A stretch of DNA of 5,371 nt, taken from NCBI GenBank assembly GCA_015259305.1, contig JABZGO010000137.1:1-5371 (forward strand), written 5' to 3'. The DNA comes from Alloprevotella tannerae (GTDB lineage Bacteria > Bacteroidota > Bacteroidia > Bacteroidales > Bacteroidaceae). The notes under the pieces were generated by a model. That model ran no database searches and had not been told where the DNA came from. It was given only the letters and a program-made list of their open reading frames with translations. Within the stretch, counting starts at the first letter, position 1. The number at the start of each line of letters is the position of its first letter. This document shows positions 1 to 5,371 of this stretch, piece after piece. The position numbers and the translations under genes were made by a program.

Positions 1-77
1 GAGGTGGGTCTCATTATTTTAACCTTACTGGGTCTAAAATACTTGCCAGGGTGGGTCAAATTAGTGTGGCTTTTCCA
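1..77. mobile_element. Probable outer end of an IS21-family insertion sequence (partial)
   Basis: The hexamer TGGGTC occurs at 5-10, 29-34 and 52-57, a phased spacing of 24 and 23 bp. The last unit continues as GGTGGGTCAAATT and closes with TTTTCCA at 71-77. Multiple short repeats near the tip and a terminus ending in CA are known traits of IS21-family ends, and GGTGGGTCA-type repeats ending in TTCCA are what I recall for Bacteroidetes members; this is from memory, not a search. The istA/istB transposase and helper genes would lie left of base 1, and none is visible here. The tip is inferred to be base 77, with any target duplication just after it. It could instead be an unrelated repeat cluster. 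Confidence 0.45.
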
Positions 78-176
78 TCCTTAATTCTCTTATCATATTT
101 ACTGCTAATTATACCCTTATAAATAGGGCTACTGCTTGATATTTTAAGCCGAAATACTTGACTGCCGGTTATACGC

Positions 177-242
177 TCACGATGGTAGAATCGTCTCTTC
201 ACGAGCGTACAATCGTCCTCTCACGATGGTACAAGTCTTTTA
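177..242. repeat. Three tandem copies of a 22-bp repeat
   Basis: Units start at 177, 199 and 221, each with TCACGA and an exact 22-bp period. Units 1 and 2 agree at 16 of 22 positions. Unit 3 keeps 13 of its first 14 positions relative to unit 1 (TCACGATGGTA then CAA) and then decays. No fourth unit is recognisable upstream at 155-176. The units contain self-complementary ACGAT and ATCGT blocks, so the array can fold. Copies abut without unique spacers, so this is not a CRISPR array. Function unknown; it may be a dispersed repeat family or a multi-site protein-binding region. Confidence 0.7.
207..232. repeat. Imperfect inverted repeat inside the tandem array
   Basis: The left arm GTAC-A-ATCGT (207-216) and right arm ACGAT-G-GTAC (223-232) pair over nine of ten positions, with one A/G mismatch and a six-base loop CCTCTC (217-222). 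A second, smaller one in unit 1 pairs ACGAT (179-183) with ATCGT (190-194). The palindrome spans the junction of repeat units 2 and 3, so it is a consequence of the repeat design and can form a hairpin on either strand. Confidence 0.6.
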
Positions 243-250
243 TCCCGATG

Positions 251-274
251 AAAAAACTGAAGTGCAAGACTTCA
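251..274 (-). terminator. Possible intrinsic terminator of the uvrB-transporter operon
   Basis: Read on the minus strand, TGAAGT (274-269 by complement) and ACTTCA (263-258) form a perfect 6-bp stem around a five-base loop. After a single G, six T residues follow (256-251). It lies about 135 bp beyond the transporter stop on the same strand. The stem is short and only one third G+C, so it would be a weak terminator. A C/T-rich, G-poor transcript segment at 362-326 just upstream could help by Rho-dependent release. Confidence 0.35.
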
Positions 275-280
275 AATTTA
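273..280 (-). promoter_or_regulatory. Possible leftward Bacteroidetes-type promoter (-7 element)
   Basis: The minus strand reads TAAATTTG, a perfect TAnnTTTG match. A TTG lies upstream at 300-298, 17 nt away, and a TTTG at 306-303, 22 nt away; either could serve as the -33 element. It would drive transcription left through the tandem repeats toward the probable IS. No gene start is seen on that strand within the window, and the element overlaps the hairpin at 258-274, so it may be a chance match in A+T-rich DNA. Confidence 0.25.
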
Positions 281-409
281 TAGATGGCATTCGGTTACAA
301 CACAAATAAAAGTCTCAGTGTTATGAAACAGGGAAAAAGAAGAAAAGAGTGGAGCAGAGTAGTCTTGTTAAAGTCGATAATTTGGGCTTTTTGAAATATA
401 TATGTCACT

Positions 410-1366
410 CTAATGAATCATTTTACCTCTTTCTTTCTCATATAGTTGCCACGAATTATAGATGTTGTGCCAAATAGCATAGGTGGCGCCGGCCAAAGAT
501 GTGATAGGGTTAAGAAAGGTAAAGCTAATCCACATTTCAAAAGCCGTGTTTTTCTGCCCTAAAGATTGCCCTGCACCTATTCTGCAGTCATATTTTTTGC
601 CAATTTTATGACCTAATGAAAACTGGATGAGGCAGCAGAATGCGGAAATTGTGGCTATACAGAAAAAGTCGAAAAGCGTGATGTTGCTATGTACGATATA
701 TTTCGTGGCAAGTGTGATAGAAATAGCCAAAGATACAGCCCATATATAAAAGGCAAGATCTTTCGTGCGTGTAATCCTTTGATGGAGTCTGTGAAAATAT
801 TTCTGCGTGATGATTGCACTGAAGAAAGGTAGAATCAACATCGGAAACACTTGAGCCAGTATGCGGCAGGAGGCGGAGAAAAAGGTTATACCTTCTTGTG
901 GATAGATGAGGGGCAGGCCAAGGGGTAGACATAGTGCAACAGACAGGTTGATGAGTATACAGTAAGTCGTAAGTCCTGCCACATCGCCGCCCAGTTTTTG
1001 AGTGATAACCGGTGCGGCTGTCGCCGTTGGCGTAATAAAGCAGAGCAAAACAGATTCCCACAACATTTTTTGGGGAATCTGAGGAAAGAAATAGAGTAGC
1101 AGGATAATCGAAACATATATGAGCATTTGAATAAGGAAGAGCCACAAATGCCAGACCTTAAATTTGATCTCTCTCAGGTTGATCTTGCAGAATGCAATGA
1201 AGAGCATCGCAAAGATTAAACAGGGCTGGATGATCGAGAGCGCGATGTTGGCAAATTTGTGCGTACCCTCCAGGAAGGGGATGTTGACGTAAATAAAATA
1301 ACTCAGTACGCCCGTGATCATTGCAATTAAGAGTGTCCACGATTTCAGCGTTTGTTTAATGTCCAT
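410..1366 (-). CDS. BASS-fold (bile acid:sodium symporter-like) membrane transporter
   Basis: A 318-residue very hydrophobic protein with about nine to ten membrane segments (roughly residues 8-28, 40-60, 70-93, 103-122, 128-153, 166-187, 203-222, 229-250 and 276-300). Two motifs place it in the bile acid:sodium symporter superfamily: TPTATAAPVITQKLGGD at 112-128, matching the broken helix TM4 (CPGGTASNV in Neisseria ASBT), and GQKNT at 270-274, matching TM9 (G-x-Q-N). It ends in a short basic tail. The substrate is unknown; relatives move bile acids, pantoate and other organic anions. Positions equivalent to the usual sodium ligands appear replaced (A118, P119, L132, C136, S268, K272), so sodium coupling is doubtful. 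The start at 1366 is chosen because AGGAG sits 7 nt upstream; an ATG at 1372 would add Met-Lys but lies one base from that site. The gene overlaps the end of uvrB and is probably co-transcribed. Stop is TAG. Confidence 0.8.
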   Translation of the reverse strand: MDIKQTLKSWTLLIAMITGVLSYFIYVNIPFLEGTHKFANIALSIIQPCLIFAMLFIAFCKINLREIKFKVWHLWLFLIQMLIYVSIILLLYFFPQIPQKMLWESVLLCFITPTATAAPVITQKLGGDVAGLTTYCILINLSVALCLPLGLPLIYPQEGITFFSASCRILAQVFPMLILPFFSAIITQKYFHRLHQRITRTKDLAFYIWAVSLAISITLATKYIVHSNITLFDFFCIATISAFCCLIQFSLGHKIGKKYDCRIGAGQSLGQKNTAFEMWISFTFLNPITSLAGATYAIWHNIYNSWQLYEKERGKMIH

Positions 1367-3389
1367 TTTCATGCTCCTTTTCTATTGCTAATAATTCGTC
1401 GCGTAGTTGTGCAGCTAAGACGAAGTCTAGCTGCTCTGCTGCGGCTTTCATTTGCTTCTCTAGACGCGCATGGCGCTCTTCGTATGTTTCTTTTTTTCCA
1501 TATACGGCTTGATCTTCTGCTGCTTTGAGCGTGGATGTTTGTCGTAGGTCGTAAGTTGTCGCACTCTTCTCGCTTTGCCGTGCTTCGGATAGCTCTGTCA
1601 GTTGGTTGGTCTTGATTTTCTTCTTGATTTGGCGGGGTTTCAAGTGGTGTTGCTCGTTGTAAGCTATCTGCTTCGCACGCCGTCGATTGGTCTCATCGAT
1701 CGTCTGCTGCATAGAAGTTGTTATACGGTTGGCATACATAATAACCCGCCCGTTGACATTTCGTGCAGCTCGACCGGCCGTCTGCGTCATGCTTCGCGTG
1801 CTTCTCAAAAAACCTTCTTTATCAGCATCTAAAATAGCAACTAAGGCTACCTCCGGTAAGTCCAAACCTTCGCGTAAGAGGTTCACGCCGACTAAAACAT
1901 CATACGTACCCTTGCGGAGATCCTCCATAATGCGCACACGCTCTAAGGTATCTATGTCGCTATGGATATAAGCTGTCTTAATCCCATTCTTTAGTAGATA
2001 CTCGGTGAGTTCTTCTGACATCTTTTTCGTTAGCGTGGTCACCAAAACGCGCTCTTCTCGTTCAATGCATTGCCGGATTTCCTCCATTAAATCATCGATG
2101 GGGTAGTCGTTTGGACGTACCTCGATCGGAGGATCGAGTAAGCCGGTGGGGCGAATGATTTGCTCAACGATGACTCCTTCGCTCTCCTGTAATTCGTAGT
2201 CGTCAGGCGTAGCACTTATGTAGATAACCTGCTTGGCCATTTGATGAAATTCGTCGAAAGTAAGCGGTCGGTTATCTAATGCAGCCGGTAGGCGGAAACC
2301 ATAATTGACTAAGTTGACCTTACGATGACGGTCGCCACCCCACATTGCGCGAATCTGAGGCACAGTAACGTGACTCTCGTCGATTACTATTAAGAAATCT
2401 TCCGGGAAAAAGTCTAAAAGGCAGTAAGGCCTTGTGCCGGGCGAACGCCCATCAAAGTAGCGGCTGTAATTTTCGATGCCGCTGCAATGCCCCAGCTCTC
2501 TAATCATTTCTATATCGTATGAAACGCGCTCACTCAGTCGCTTGGCTTCAAGCATCTTGCCCTCTTCTTCAAATTTTTGCACTTGTTCTATCAAATCATC
2601 TTGAATAGAGCGGATGGCAAGCTCTTGTGTTTCTTTAGAAGTCAAGAATAAATTGGCCGGATAGACCTTATATTCCTCAAACGTCGCGCTTCGATAACCC
2701 GAAAGTGCGTCAATCTCTTCTATTGTATCGACATCGTCGCCCCAAAACGTAACACGGATGATCTCTTCCGTATAGGCCAGATAAATATCTACAGTATCGC
2801 CGTTCACGCGAAAGTTGCCGGACTTCGGCGCTACGTCATTGCGAGTATAAAGACTGGCTATAAGCTTTTGCAAAAGTTGGGTTACGCCTATAGAAGAACC
2901 AACTTTGAGGTCTATAACATTTTCATAGAACGCCGCCGGATTGCCCATACCGTAAATACAACTGACCGAACTGACCACAATCACGTCCTTTCTACCTGAT
3001 AGGAGCGCCGAAGTTGCCGCTAATCGCAGGCGGTCGATTTCTTCGTTGATGGCCATGTCCTTTTCTATATAAAGGTCTGACGAGGGAATATAAGCTTCCG
3101 GCTGATAATAGTCATAGTAAGAAACGTAATACTCTACGGCGTTTTCCGGAAAGAAATCTTTGAACTCCGTATATAATTGAGCGGCCAAAGTTTTATTGTG
3201 GCTTAAGACAAGTGTTGGCTTGTTCAAGTTCTTAATCACATTGGCTATTGTGAAAGTCTTGCCGGAGCCGGTTACTCCTAAAAGTACCTGCGCCGGAGTT
3301 CCGGCTTTTGCTCCTGTGGTTAAGGCTTCGATAGCCTCAGGTTGATCGCCGGTGGGCTGATATTCTGAGTGTAATTTAAAAGCAGACAT
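1356..3389 (-). CDS. uvrB: Excinuclease ABC subunit B (UvrB)
   Basis: Full-length 677-residue UvrB, close to the usual size of about 670. It is the cytoplasmic damage-verification helicase of nucleotide excision repair: UvrA loads it onto damaged DNA and it then recruits UvrC for dual incision. Visible in order are Walker A GVTGSGKT (38-45), the beta-hairpin that clamps the DNA strand (YYVSYYDYYQPEAYIP, 87-102), the conserved SSVSCIYGMG (140-149), motif II DESH (337-340), SATP (392-395), motif V NLLREGLDLPE (503-513), motif VI QTAGRAARN (536-544), and a C-terminal UVR coiled-coil domain (about 637-670) that contacts UvrC. All catalytic motifs are intact, with no frameshift. The ATG at 3389 gives the standard family start. 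Its leader is A-rich with no Shine-Dalgarno. A -7 element lies 18 bp upstream. No LexA-like operator is evident. The stop (TAA) lies within the next gene's start, indicating a two-gene operon. Confidence 0.98.
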   Translation of the reverse strand: MSAFKLHSEYQPTGDQPEAIEALTTGAKAGTPAQVLLGVTGSGKTFTIANVIKNLNKPTLVLSHNKTLAAQLYTEFKDFFPENAVEYYVSYYDYYQPEAYIPSSDLYIEKDMAINEEIDRLRLAATSALLSGRKDVIVVSSVSCIYGMGNPAAFYENVIDLKVGSSIGVTQLLQKLIASLYTRNDVAPKSGNFRVNGDTVDIYLAYTEEIIRVTFWGDDVDTIEEIDALSGYRSATFEEYKVYPANLFLTSKETQELAIRSIQDDLIEQVQKFEEEGKMLEAKRLSERVSYDIEMIRELGHCSGIENYSRYFDGRSPGTRPYCLLDFFPEDFLIVIDESHVTVPQIRAMWGGDRHRKVNLVNYGFRLPAALDNRPLTFDEFHQMAKQVIYISATPDDYELQESEGVIVEQIIRPTGLLDPPIEVRPNDYPIDDLMEEIRQCIEREERVLVTTLTKKMSEELTEYLLKNGIKTAYIHSDIDTLERVRIMEDLRKGTYDVLVGVNLLREGLDLPEVALVAILDADKEGFLRSTRSMTQTAGRAARNVNGRVIMYANRITTSMQQTIDETNRRRAKQIAYNEQHHLKPRQIKKKIKTNQLTELSEARQSEKSATTYDLRQTSTLKAAEDQAVYGKKETYEERHARLEKQMKAAAEQLDFVLAAQLRDELLAIEKEHENGH
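1374..1378 (-). promoter_or_regulatory. Shine-Dalgarno-like AGGAG before the transporter
   Basis: The minus strand reads AAAAGGAGC directly before ATG-AAA-ATG. AGGAG is one base from the first ATG (1372) but seven from the second (1366), which favours the second. The bases also encode Lys-Glu near the end of uvrB, and Bacteroidetes rarely rely on this signal, so it could be fortuitous. Confidence 0.4.
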
Positions 3390-3406
3390 TCTTTTTAATA
3401 GAAATG

Positions 3407-3414
3407 CAAAGATA
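3407..3414 (-). promoter_or_regulatory. uvrB promoter, -7 element TATCTTTG
   Basis: On the minus strand this reads TATCTTTG, a perfect match to the Bacteroidetes TAnnTTTG element. Transcription would start around 3400, leaving a leader of only about 10 nt before the uvrB ATG. No clear TTG is found at the expected -33 position, so the upstream element is weak or absent. Confidence 0.6.
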
Positions 3415-3428
3415 GAGAATTTTATCCC

Positions 3429-3436
3429 TACCTTTG
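3429..3436 (+). promoter_or_regulatory. Alcohol dehydrogenase promoter, -7 element TACCTTTG
   Basis: TACCTTTG is a perfect TAnnTTTG match on the plus strand. The predicted transcript start is about 3441-3443, 16-18 nt before the ATG at 3459 and about 10 nt before the alternative ATG at 3453. No TTG is evident at -33. It mirrors the uvrB element, with 14 bp between them. Confidence 0.6.
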
Positions 3437-3458
3437 CCTAACGCTTAAACAAATGCTT

Positions 3459-4637
3459 ATGAATAATTTTGAGTTTTACAGTCCTACGGACTTCGTTTTT
3501 GGGAAAAATACAGAAGAGCAAACGGGCCTGCTTGTGAAGCGCTTTGGCGGAAAGCGCTTGCTCGTCGTCTATGGGCAAGGTCATGCAATTAAGAGTGGCT
3601 TGATGGATCGCGTAGAAAAAGCTTTGAAAGAGGCTGAACTTTACTACGTCTTATTGGGGGGCATTCAACCTAATCCTACTGATGAGGAAGTTTATAAAGG
3701 TATTGATTTAGGCCGACAGCATAATGTGGATATGATCTTAGCCGTTGGCGGTGGTTCGGCCATAGATGCAGCTAAGGCAATGGCGGCCGGGATTCCGGAC
3801 GATGGAGATTTCTGGGATTTCTATGAAGGTACGCGCACTGTGGAGTCGGCTTTGCCGGTCGGCGTCGTGCTTACGATTCCCGCGGCAGGAAGTGAGGGCT
3901 CGGGCAACTCTGTTATTACGCAAGTTGCTTCCAATAAAAAGATCAGTCTACGCACTCCGCGAGCATTGCGTCCGAAGTTTTCAATCTTAAATCCGGAGTT
4001 GACCTATTCTTTACCGCCTTACCAAACGTCAGCGGGCGCTGTAGATATGATGGCACACATTATGGAGCGCTATTTTACCAATACGGAGCACACGGAGTTG
4101 ACAGATAGATTATCGGAGTCAATATTGAAGACGATTATAGAAGTTACACCGCAAGTTTTGAACAGACCTGAAGATTACGATGCCCGAGCCACACTCATGT
4201 GGTGTGGAACTTTAGCCCACACAGGCCTTTGCGGGACGGGCAATGTGGAAGATTGGTCATCGCACGCTTTAGAACACGAGTTGTCAGCATTTTATGGTGT
4301 CACTCACGGTGCCGGTTTGGCTGTGATTTTCCCTGCTTGGCTTACGTTTATGGTGGAGCACAATCCAAAGAAGGTTATAAAATGGGCGCATTGTGTGTGG
4401 GATGTAAATCCTTCAGGCAATGATAAGGAAGATGCACTCGAAGGTATAAGCCGCTTCAAGAAGTTCTTGCATCGGATAGGTATGCCTACGACCATTAAGG
4501 AACTGGGTATAGACAATTATGATATAGATATGCTTAACGAACATCTACATGTGATTAAAGGAGAAAAGGTTGGCAACTATGTTCCTTTAGATCATAAGAT
4601 GTCTAAAGAAATTTATGAAATAGCTCAGCACGAATAA
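3459..4637 (+). CDS. Iron-containing alcohol/aldehyde dehydrogenase, BDH/YqhD type
   Basis: A 392-residue cytoplasmic group III (Fe-dependent) alcohol dehydrogenase, normal in length. The N-terminal dinucleotide-binding domain (about 1-180) has the GGGSAID motif at 97-103. The C-terminal helical domain carries the metal ligands D196, H200, H269 and H283, matching D194, H198, H267 and H281 of E. coli YqhD. It resembles YqhD and butanol dehydrogenases throughout, for example the opening MNNF, LPPYQTSAGAVD at 185-196 and HELSAFYGVTHGAGLA at 273-288. Such enzymes mainly reduce aldehydes to alcohols with NADPH; the true substrate cannot be read from sequence. The loop YGQGH (38-42) has no Asp that would favour NAD, but has His where YqhD has the phosphate-contacting Ser. 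The start at 3459 is preferred because homologues begin MNNF/MENF; an ATG at 3453 would add Met-Leu. The gene is divergent from uvrB and shares its 63-bp upstream region. Stop is TAA. Confidence 0.93.
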   Translation: MNNFEFYSPTDFVFGKNTEEQTGLLVKRFGGKRLLVVYGQGHAIKSGLMDRVEKALKEAELYYVLLGGIQPNPTDEEVYKGIDLGRQHNVDMILAVGGGSAIDAAKAMAAGIPDDGDFWDFYEGTRTVESALPVGVVLTIPAAGSEGSGNSVITQVASNKKISLRTPRALRPKFSILNPELTYSLPPYQTSAGAVDMMAHIMERYFTNTEHTELTDRLSESILKTIIEVTPQVLNRPEDYDARATLMWCGTLAHTGLCGTGNVEDWSSHALEHELSAFYGVTHGAGLAVIFPAWLTFMVEHNPKKVIKWAHCVWDVNPSGNDKEDALEGISRFKKFLHRIGMPTTIKELGIDNYDIDMLNEHLHVIKGEKVGNYVPLDHKMSKEIYEIAQHE

Positions 4638-4641
4638 AGGG

Positions 4642-4768
4642 TAGAATAGGCCGATATCAAACGAATGAAAGTTAGCTTTTACTCTCCTCGTATTTGTCTT
4701 TGTAAGGCTATTGTATGTAACTACCCAAAAGGTCTGCGTTTCTCTTGGAATGCGGGCCTACTATTCTA
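4642..4768. repeat. Long-range inverted repeat flanking the alcohol dehydrogenase-peroxidase gap
   Basis: TAGAATAG (4642-4649) is exactly complementary to CTATTCTA (4761-4768). The pairing can extend as GCC (4650-4652) with GGC (4755-4757) across a three-base bulge. A competing partner for the left arm exists: GGGTAG (4639-4644) is complementary to CTACCC (4721-4726). If transcripts read through from the dehydrogenase gene, the leader could fold in two alternative ways, one ending 10 nt before the peroxidase start. Arms are short and A+T-rich, so chance is possible. Confidence 0.4.
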
Positions 4769-4769
4769 A
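4665..4769 (+). other. 34-codon open frame in the peroxidase leader (doubtful gene)
   Basis: An ATG frame of 34 codons ends with TAA 9 nt before the peroxidase ATG. The predicted peptide begins MKVSFYSPRICLCK and has three Cys (residues 11, 13 and 18), Trp28 and a hydrophobic end. No ribosome-binding signal, homologue or domain is recognised. A frame this short stays open by chance fairly often. It is listed because its position and cysteine codons before a thiol peroxidase would fit a leader peptide, but that is speculation. Confidence 0.12.
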
Positions 4770-4778
4770 AAGAACAAT

Positions 4779-5371
4779 ATGAATATAATGAAACGAATTC
4801 TATTTTGTTTGATGTTTCTTTTGAGCGGGTTGACGCTTTGCGCACAGGAAATATACGAATTTACAGTGACCAATGCCGATGGTAAGTCAGTGGCGCTGTC
4901 CAACTATCGCGGCAAAGTTTTGCTCATAGTTAATACGGCTACGCGTTGTGGCTTCACTCCACAATACAAAGAGTTAGAAGCGCTCTATGAGCAATATGCG
5001 GCACAAGGACTGGAAATTCTGGATTTTCCTTGCAATCAATTCGGGCAACAGGCGCCTGGTACAGCCGCAGAGATTCGACAATTTTGTTCGACCAACTTTG
5101 ATGTGCGTTTCCCTCAGTTTGATAAAATCGATGTAAATGGGCCTACAGCTGCTCCGCTCTTTACTTATTTGAAGGAGCAAAAGGGGTTTGCCGGATTCGA
5201 CTTGAAAGAAAAAGCCGGCCAAGTGCTTGATAGGATGTTGCGCAAACAAGACGCCGACTATGACAAGAAATCGGACATCAAATGGAACTTTACAAAGTTT
5301 CTTATATCGCGCGACGGACACGTATTACGTCGCTATGAGCCAACAGAGCCCATTAGCAACATAGAAAAGGA
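4779..5371 (+). CDS. Exported glutathione peroxidase (thiol peroxidase family), 3' end cut by window edge
   Basis: 197 codons are present without a stop. The first about 22 residues form a signal peptide: basic NIMKR, hydrophobic core, then LCA|QE. A lipobox is unlikely because Leu precedes the Cys. The rest is a complete GPx fold: peroxidatic Cys57 in NTATRCGFTP, FPCNQFGQQAPG (83-94) with catalytic Gln91, and WNFTKFL (169-175) giving Trp169 and Asn170, so the Cys/Gln/Trp/Asn tetrad is intact. The enzyme uses Cys, not selenocysteine (codon TGT). Cys85 and Cys103 are further cysteines; Cys103 in FCSTNF could be the resolving residue of a thioredoxin-type cycle, as in E. coli BtuE. It would reduce hydrogen or lipid hydroperoxides outside the cytoplasm. 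The start at 4779 gives the longer signal peptide; ATG 4788 is also possible. The leader is A-rich with no Shine-Dalgarno. By family length only a few residues are missing. Confidence 0.93.
   Translation, partial: MNIMKRILFCLMFLLSGLTLCAQEIYEFTVTNADGKSVALSNYRGKVLLIVNTATRCGFTPQYKELEALYEQYAAQGLEILDFPCNQFGQQAPGTAAEIRQFCSTNFDVRFPQFDKIDVNGPTAAPLFTYLKEQKGFAGFDLKEKAGQVLDRMLRKQDADYDKKSDIKWNFTKFLISRDGHVLRRYEPTEPISNIEK

Larger units (their letters stand above)
78..409. other. Gene-free intergenic stretch
   Basis: No convincing coding frame is seen on either strand between the probable IS tip and the transporter stop codon. The stretch contains the 22-bp tandem repeat at 177-242, the hairpin plus T-run at 251-274, a TAnnTTTG match facing left at 273-280, and a purine-rich run at about 326-362. 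On the minus strand that last run is C/T-rich and G-poor, like a Rho-loading site just downstream of the transporter gene. TACTGCT also recurs at 100-106 and 130-136. The region probably combines the 3' end of the uvrB-transporter transcript with repeat or mobile-element debris. Confidence 0.6.

Noticed and set aside
114..128. CCCT-n7-AGGG hairpin
   Set aside because: The stem is only 4 bp around a 7-base A+T loop, with no T-run on either strand; not distinguishable from chance.
177..242. CRISPR array
   Set aside because: The repeats are contiguous with no unique spacers, only three units are present, and no cas genes are nearby.
687..1145. Minus-strand open frames inside the transporter gene (687-1145, 886-1116, 1158-1340)
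   Set aside because: They overlap a well-supported membrane transporter in other frames and encode composition without recognisable domains; they are shadows.
1602..1971. Plus-strand open frames antisense to uvrB
   Set aside because: They lie entirely within the conserved UvrB helicase region and show no family resemblance.
3738..4516. Open frames on both strands inside the alcohol dehydrogenase gene
   Set aside because: They are alternative-frame readings of a strongly conserved enzyme with no start signals or domains of their own.
4695..4702. TGTCTTTG as a peroxidase promoter -7 element
   Set aside because: It has one mismatch to TAnnTTTG in the key second position and no TTG at a proper upstream distance; too weak to list as a promoter.
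4974..5321. Minus-strand 115-codon open frame opposite the peroxidase
   Set aside because: It is antisense to the conserved GPx catalytic region, so it is a shadow of that gene.
1..5371. A previously undescribed multi-gene system
   Set aside because: All four genes belong to well-known families with intact motifs, and no defence, toxin-antitoxin, phage or biosynthetic architecture is visible.

Overview
The window reads as ordinary chromosomal sequence of a Bacteroidota bacterium, most likely a member of the Bacteroidales. Three things point there. Two perfect matches to the Bacteroidetes -7 promoter consensus TAnnTTTG lie back to back between the divergent genes. The uvrB, alcohol dehydrogenase and peroxidase starts have A-rich leaders without a Shine-Dalgarno sequence. 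The glutathione peroxidase has a signal peptide ending in a 'CAQ'-type cleavage site, which is common in this phylum. The genus cannot be fixed from sequence reading alone.

Layout. Bases 1-77 hold three phased TGGGTC repeats and look like the outer end of an IS21-family insertion sequence whose body lies to the left of the window. Bases 78-409 carry no gene. They hold a 22-bp tandem repeat with nested palindromes, a terminator-like hairpin, a possible leftward promoter and a purine-rich stretch. On the minus strand, reading right to left from 3389, is a two-gene operon: uvrB, then a bile acid:sodium symporter (BASS) fold transporter whose start overlaps the uvrB stop. On the plus strand from 3459 is an iron-dependent alcohol/aldehyde dehydrogenase of the BDH/YqhD type. 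After a 141-bp gap comes an exported glutathione peroxidase that runs off the right edge, probably lacking only its last few residues.

Functional picture. UvrB belongs to nucleotide excision repair, the YqhD-type enzyme reduces aldehydes with NAD(P)H, and the peroxidase removes hydroperoxides in the cell envelope. A loose damage/stress theme can be read into this, but it is inference; nothing in the sequence ties the two divergent units together except the shared 63-bp promoter region.

I see no new multi-gene system. The points most worth checking are the BASS-like transporter that appears to lack the canonical sodium ligands, the overlapping divergent promoters in an imperfect palindrome, the tandem-repeat region beside a probable IS end, and the structured leader upstream of the peroxidase.
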